Assembly: GCA_034509925.1 (NCBI GenBank)
Contig: CM067527.1
Coordinates: 7,000,501-7,064,500, forward strand
Source: Hirudinaria manillensis
Taxonomy: Eukaryota; Annelida; Clitellata; Hirudinida; Hirudinidae
DNA length: 64,000 nt
Direction: 5' to 3'
Shown: piece by piece, positions 61,998 through 64,000 of the stretch
Layout: each line of letters opens with the position of its first letter
Position numbering within the stretch: position 1 is the first letter of the stretch
Notes under the pieces: generated by a model
The model's database searches: none
The model's input: only the letters and a program-made list of their open reading frames with translations
Told to the model about the DNA's origin: nothing
Position numbers and translations under genes: made by a program

Positions 61998-64000
61998 TTA
62001 TTTCATTGGGAGGCCTTCTGGATAACGGGCCCTAAAGGCCCTGACCACTTCGGGGTCCATTAGTTTTACCCCATCCACCTGGTTACCAAGAGTAACCCAG
62101 TTTGGTTGGATGTTGTGTGGCCGACCGAAGAGCTCGATTTTTCTCATTCCTGGAGAAAGCCTCTCTATGATTCCGTAAATCTCGTCGGGTTTGTGACTCG
62201 TAGCCCTGACCTCTGACACTATGACATCACAGTCGAGGCCCCTGTTAACCCCTTTTAAGTTCCCCTTTGCCCCAACAAGACAGTGCTCCTGGAAATTTAA
62301 AAAGGATGTATCAGTCAGATCAAGTATCAAAGTATTCATTACCACAAATAATCTATAATATACAAGCACAGCAATGATATGATCCATCTAGTTCCAGATT
62401 CAGATAATCATATGATCCACATTAAACTTTAATAACCCAGACATTTAAGCCATGCTTCATAAAATAGTATTAATTTGCTTAATATCTTTAGTATAACACA
62501 TTTCACGATAGCAACTGCTATTGGTTAAGCAACTATTCTCCATTGAACAATGCCCACAAAGGTTTATCAAAAGAAGAATGACTCTAAAAACCTTTCCGTG
62601 GTTTAGCCAATGTCCCGTTCTGCCAGTTCTGATGATCCTCTGGAGTTGATTGGTCTTCACCCAAATCAGTTCATCCACCCTCTCGTAGCCCCACAGGGTC
62701 AAACATTCTCTGCCCAATTCCATGGCTCTCCCTGTGACCCAAAGGAAAATGTACCCGTCGTCCTGAAGCACGGGAACGTTCAGCTTCCTCATTTCGTCGT
62801 CGGACATGGTTCCATATGGCAGTTCCATGTGGATGTCCCAGGGAGGATCGGCCATCACGACGGCAAATTTACCTAGGACGGACATGTCGAAGTGTCTCAA
62901 GTCGCACTGAATCCACTGAGGAGGGTAGAGGGTCGTGGAGGAATCGTCGAACTTTGAGGCCCCGGACATGTCCGACCATATCCGATTGTTGGCCGGCACA
63001 AGAGACTGACGTCTAACAGAGGCCGAAGAGATCTTGGACTTTGACGAGTCACTCCCATCTGCATCAGCATAGTCGATCTGGTAATGAACGTACTTGCAGG
63101 TGTCCATGTGGAAGCAGGTATTTAGAAAGGAACAGTCGCCGAGGGATTCGTCCGTGTGCTTGTGTATGATCTTCTTGAAGTGGAGTTTCATGCACGTCTG
63201 GCTGGAATTCTTCTGGCATTCCTCCCTCGTGCCGGAGCTGCAAAACTCTCGAACCTGCCTACCTCCTTGTGACCTGAATCTCTCCGTCAGCAGACGTTCT
63301 TTCGTGGTCGGACGGCTGAGCAACTGCAAAATGTCTTCAGTTAGTTTTTTGTTCTCTCTCTCTTTGGCAGATTGACTTGATAGGAGACTCTCAATAAATT
63401 GGTCACTCTTGGAAGAATCCATCTGCAAAGTTGATAGTGATAATGATTACTATGAGGATGATGACACTATTTGTAGTGATATAATACAAAGGCAAAAGAA
63501 GGAAGCATGAATTGAATTTTAAACTCTCTAAAAGTCAATTGTCAAAATGTTAAGATCTGAAAAGATAATTTGGAAAAATTATAGCTATTAACATGCTTAA
63601 TGAGGTCAAGAACTTAATCAGGATTTTAGTTGAGGCTGAAATGTTACTTTTTTGGTATTTGATAACAAATCAATCATTCTTGTTGGTGGAGGTAGGAACA
63701 TCACTAGCTAACCAATTATCATAATGGGCAAAACATTTAAAATCATGAAATTGCAGTTAGATTAATTTGAAAATGAAAGGATGATCATGACCTTCTTGTT
63801 AGATTTGCTGGTTTTGATGCCATCTGTCTCCTCCCTTTCTTCGGGTTTTCTCTTCAAATTTTTTTTTGTGGATTCCTTTGACAGTCCTTCAATCTCCAGG
63901 TCTTTGAACTCTAACTCGTACAAAGCAGTCAACTTCTTGTGATCAACTGTTTCCACAATGGTACCCTGACCCTCATTATCTGTGTTTAGTGTTATCAGGC
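61998..64000 (-). CDS. METTL3: N6-adenosine methyltransferase catalytic subunit (partial)
   Basis: Exons from the 3' end: 61998-62288, 62592-63422 and 63792 onward past the window edge. The catalytic motif VMADPPWDIHMELPYGTMSD is intact, followed by FLWVTGRAMELGRECL and RIIRTGRTGHWLNHGK. The last exon gives LDCDVIVSEVRATSHKPDE and KIELFGRPHNIQPNW, nearly identical to vertebrate METTL3. Upstream are the CCCH zinc fingers (EFCSSGTREECQ with CMKLHF; CSFLNTCFHMDTCKYVH). The N-terminal exon carries a basic KNLKRKPEERE stretch. With METTL14 it forms the nuclear m6A writer of mRNA. The gene looks intact in the part seen. Confidence 0.97.

Noticed and set aside
62610-63375. Plus-strand frames over METTL3
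   Set aside because: Antisense shadows of a strongly conserved coding exon.

Overview
This is a stretch of nuclear DNA from an invertebrate animal. Genes are split by AT-rich GT-AG introns, some only about 60 nt long. Several host genes can be named (METTL3, RASSF, ZFAND2, DNAJC12, a TRIP12-type HECT ligase). The spacers are AT-rich and hold long AAT/ATT arrays, GGAT satellites and relics of three kinds of LINE plus one Gypsy element. The flavour is lophotrochozoan (annelid or flatworm-like), but the sequence alone does not fix the phylum. No bacterial genes, operons, CRISPR arrays or rRNA were seen.

Layout. 1-20.2 kb: a cluster of four related genes for a secreted, probably six-bladed beta-propeller. 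Two lie on the minus strand (A, cut by the window edge; B) and two on the plus strand (C, D), so B and C are head to head. I rebuilt exons by hand; intron phases agree between copies. A Gypsy element with identical 142-bp LTRs sits between A and B, and an R2-like LINE relic sits inside an intron of B. 20.4-29.4 kb: a direct tandem duplication of about 4.5 kb carrying a whole ZFAND2 (AIRAP-like) gene. The second copy has lost an exon with a ubiquitin-interacting motif and gained a CR1/L2-like LINE fragment. 29.4-31.1 kb: DNAJC12, divergent from ZFAND2 copy 2. 32.4-38.9 kb: two single-exon rhodopsin-like GPCR paralogues. 39-46.3 kb: GGAT satellites, an R4/Dong-like LINE beside a roughly 290-bp AAT array, and a truncated relative in another AAT array.

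46.3-64 kb: a gene-dense part with a small 109-residue coiled-coil gene, a gene joining two CD20/MS4A-like four-helix modules, an intronless HECT E3 ligase, a RASSF2/4/6-like gene with RA and SARAH parts, a ZC2HC zinc-finger gene, and METTL3 running off the right edge.

Shared themes: proteostasis genes (ZFAND2 twice, DNAJC12, HECT) are neighbours, but nothing proves co-regulation except the shared spacer of ZFAND2 copy 2 and DNAJC12. Local duplication shaped most of the window: propellers, ZFAND2, GPCRs and CD20 modules. Exon coordinates are my own splice reading and may be off by a base or two.
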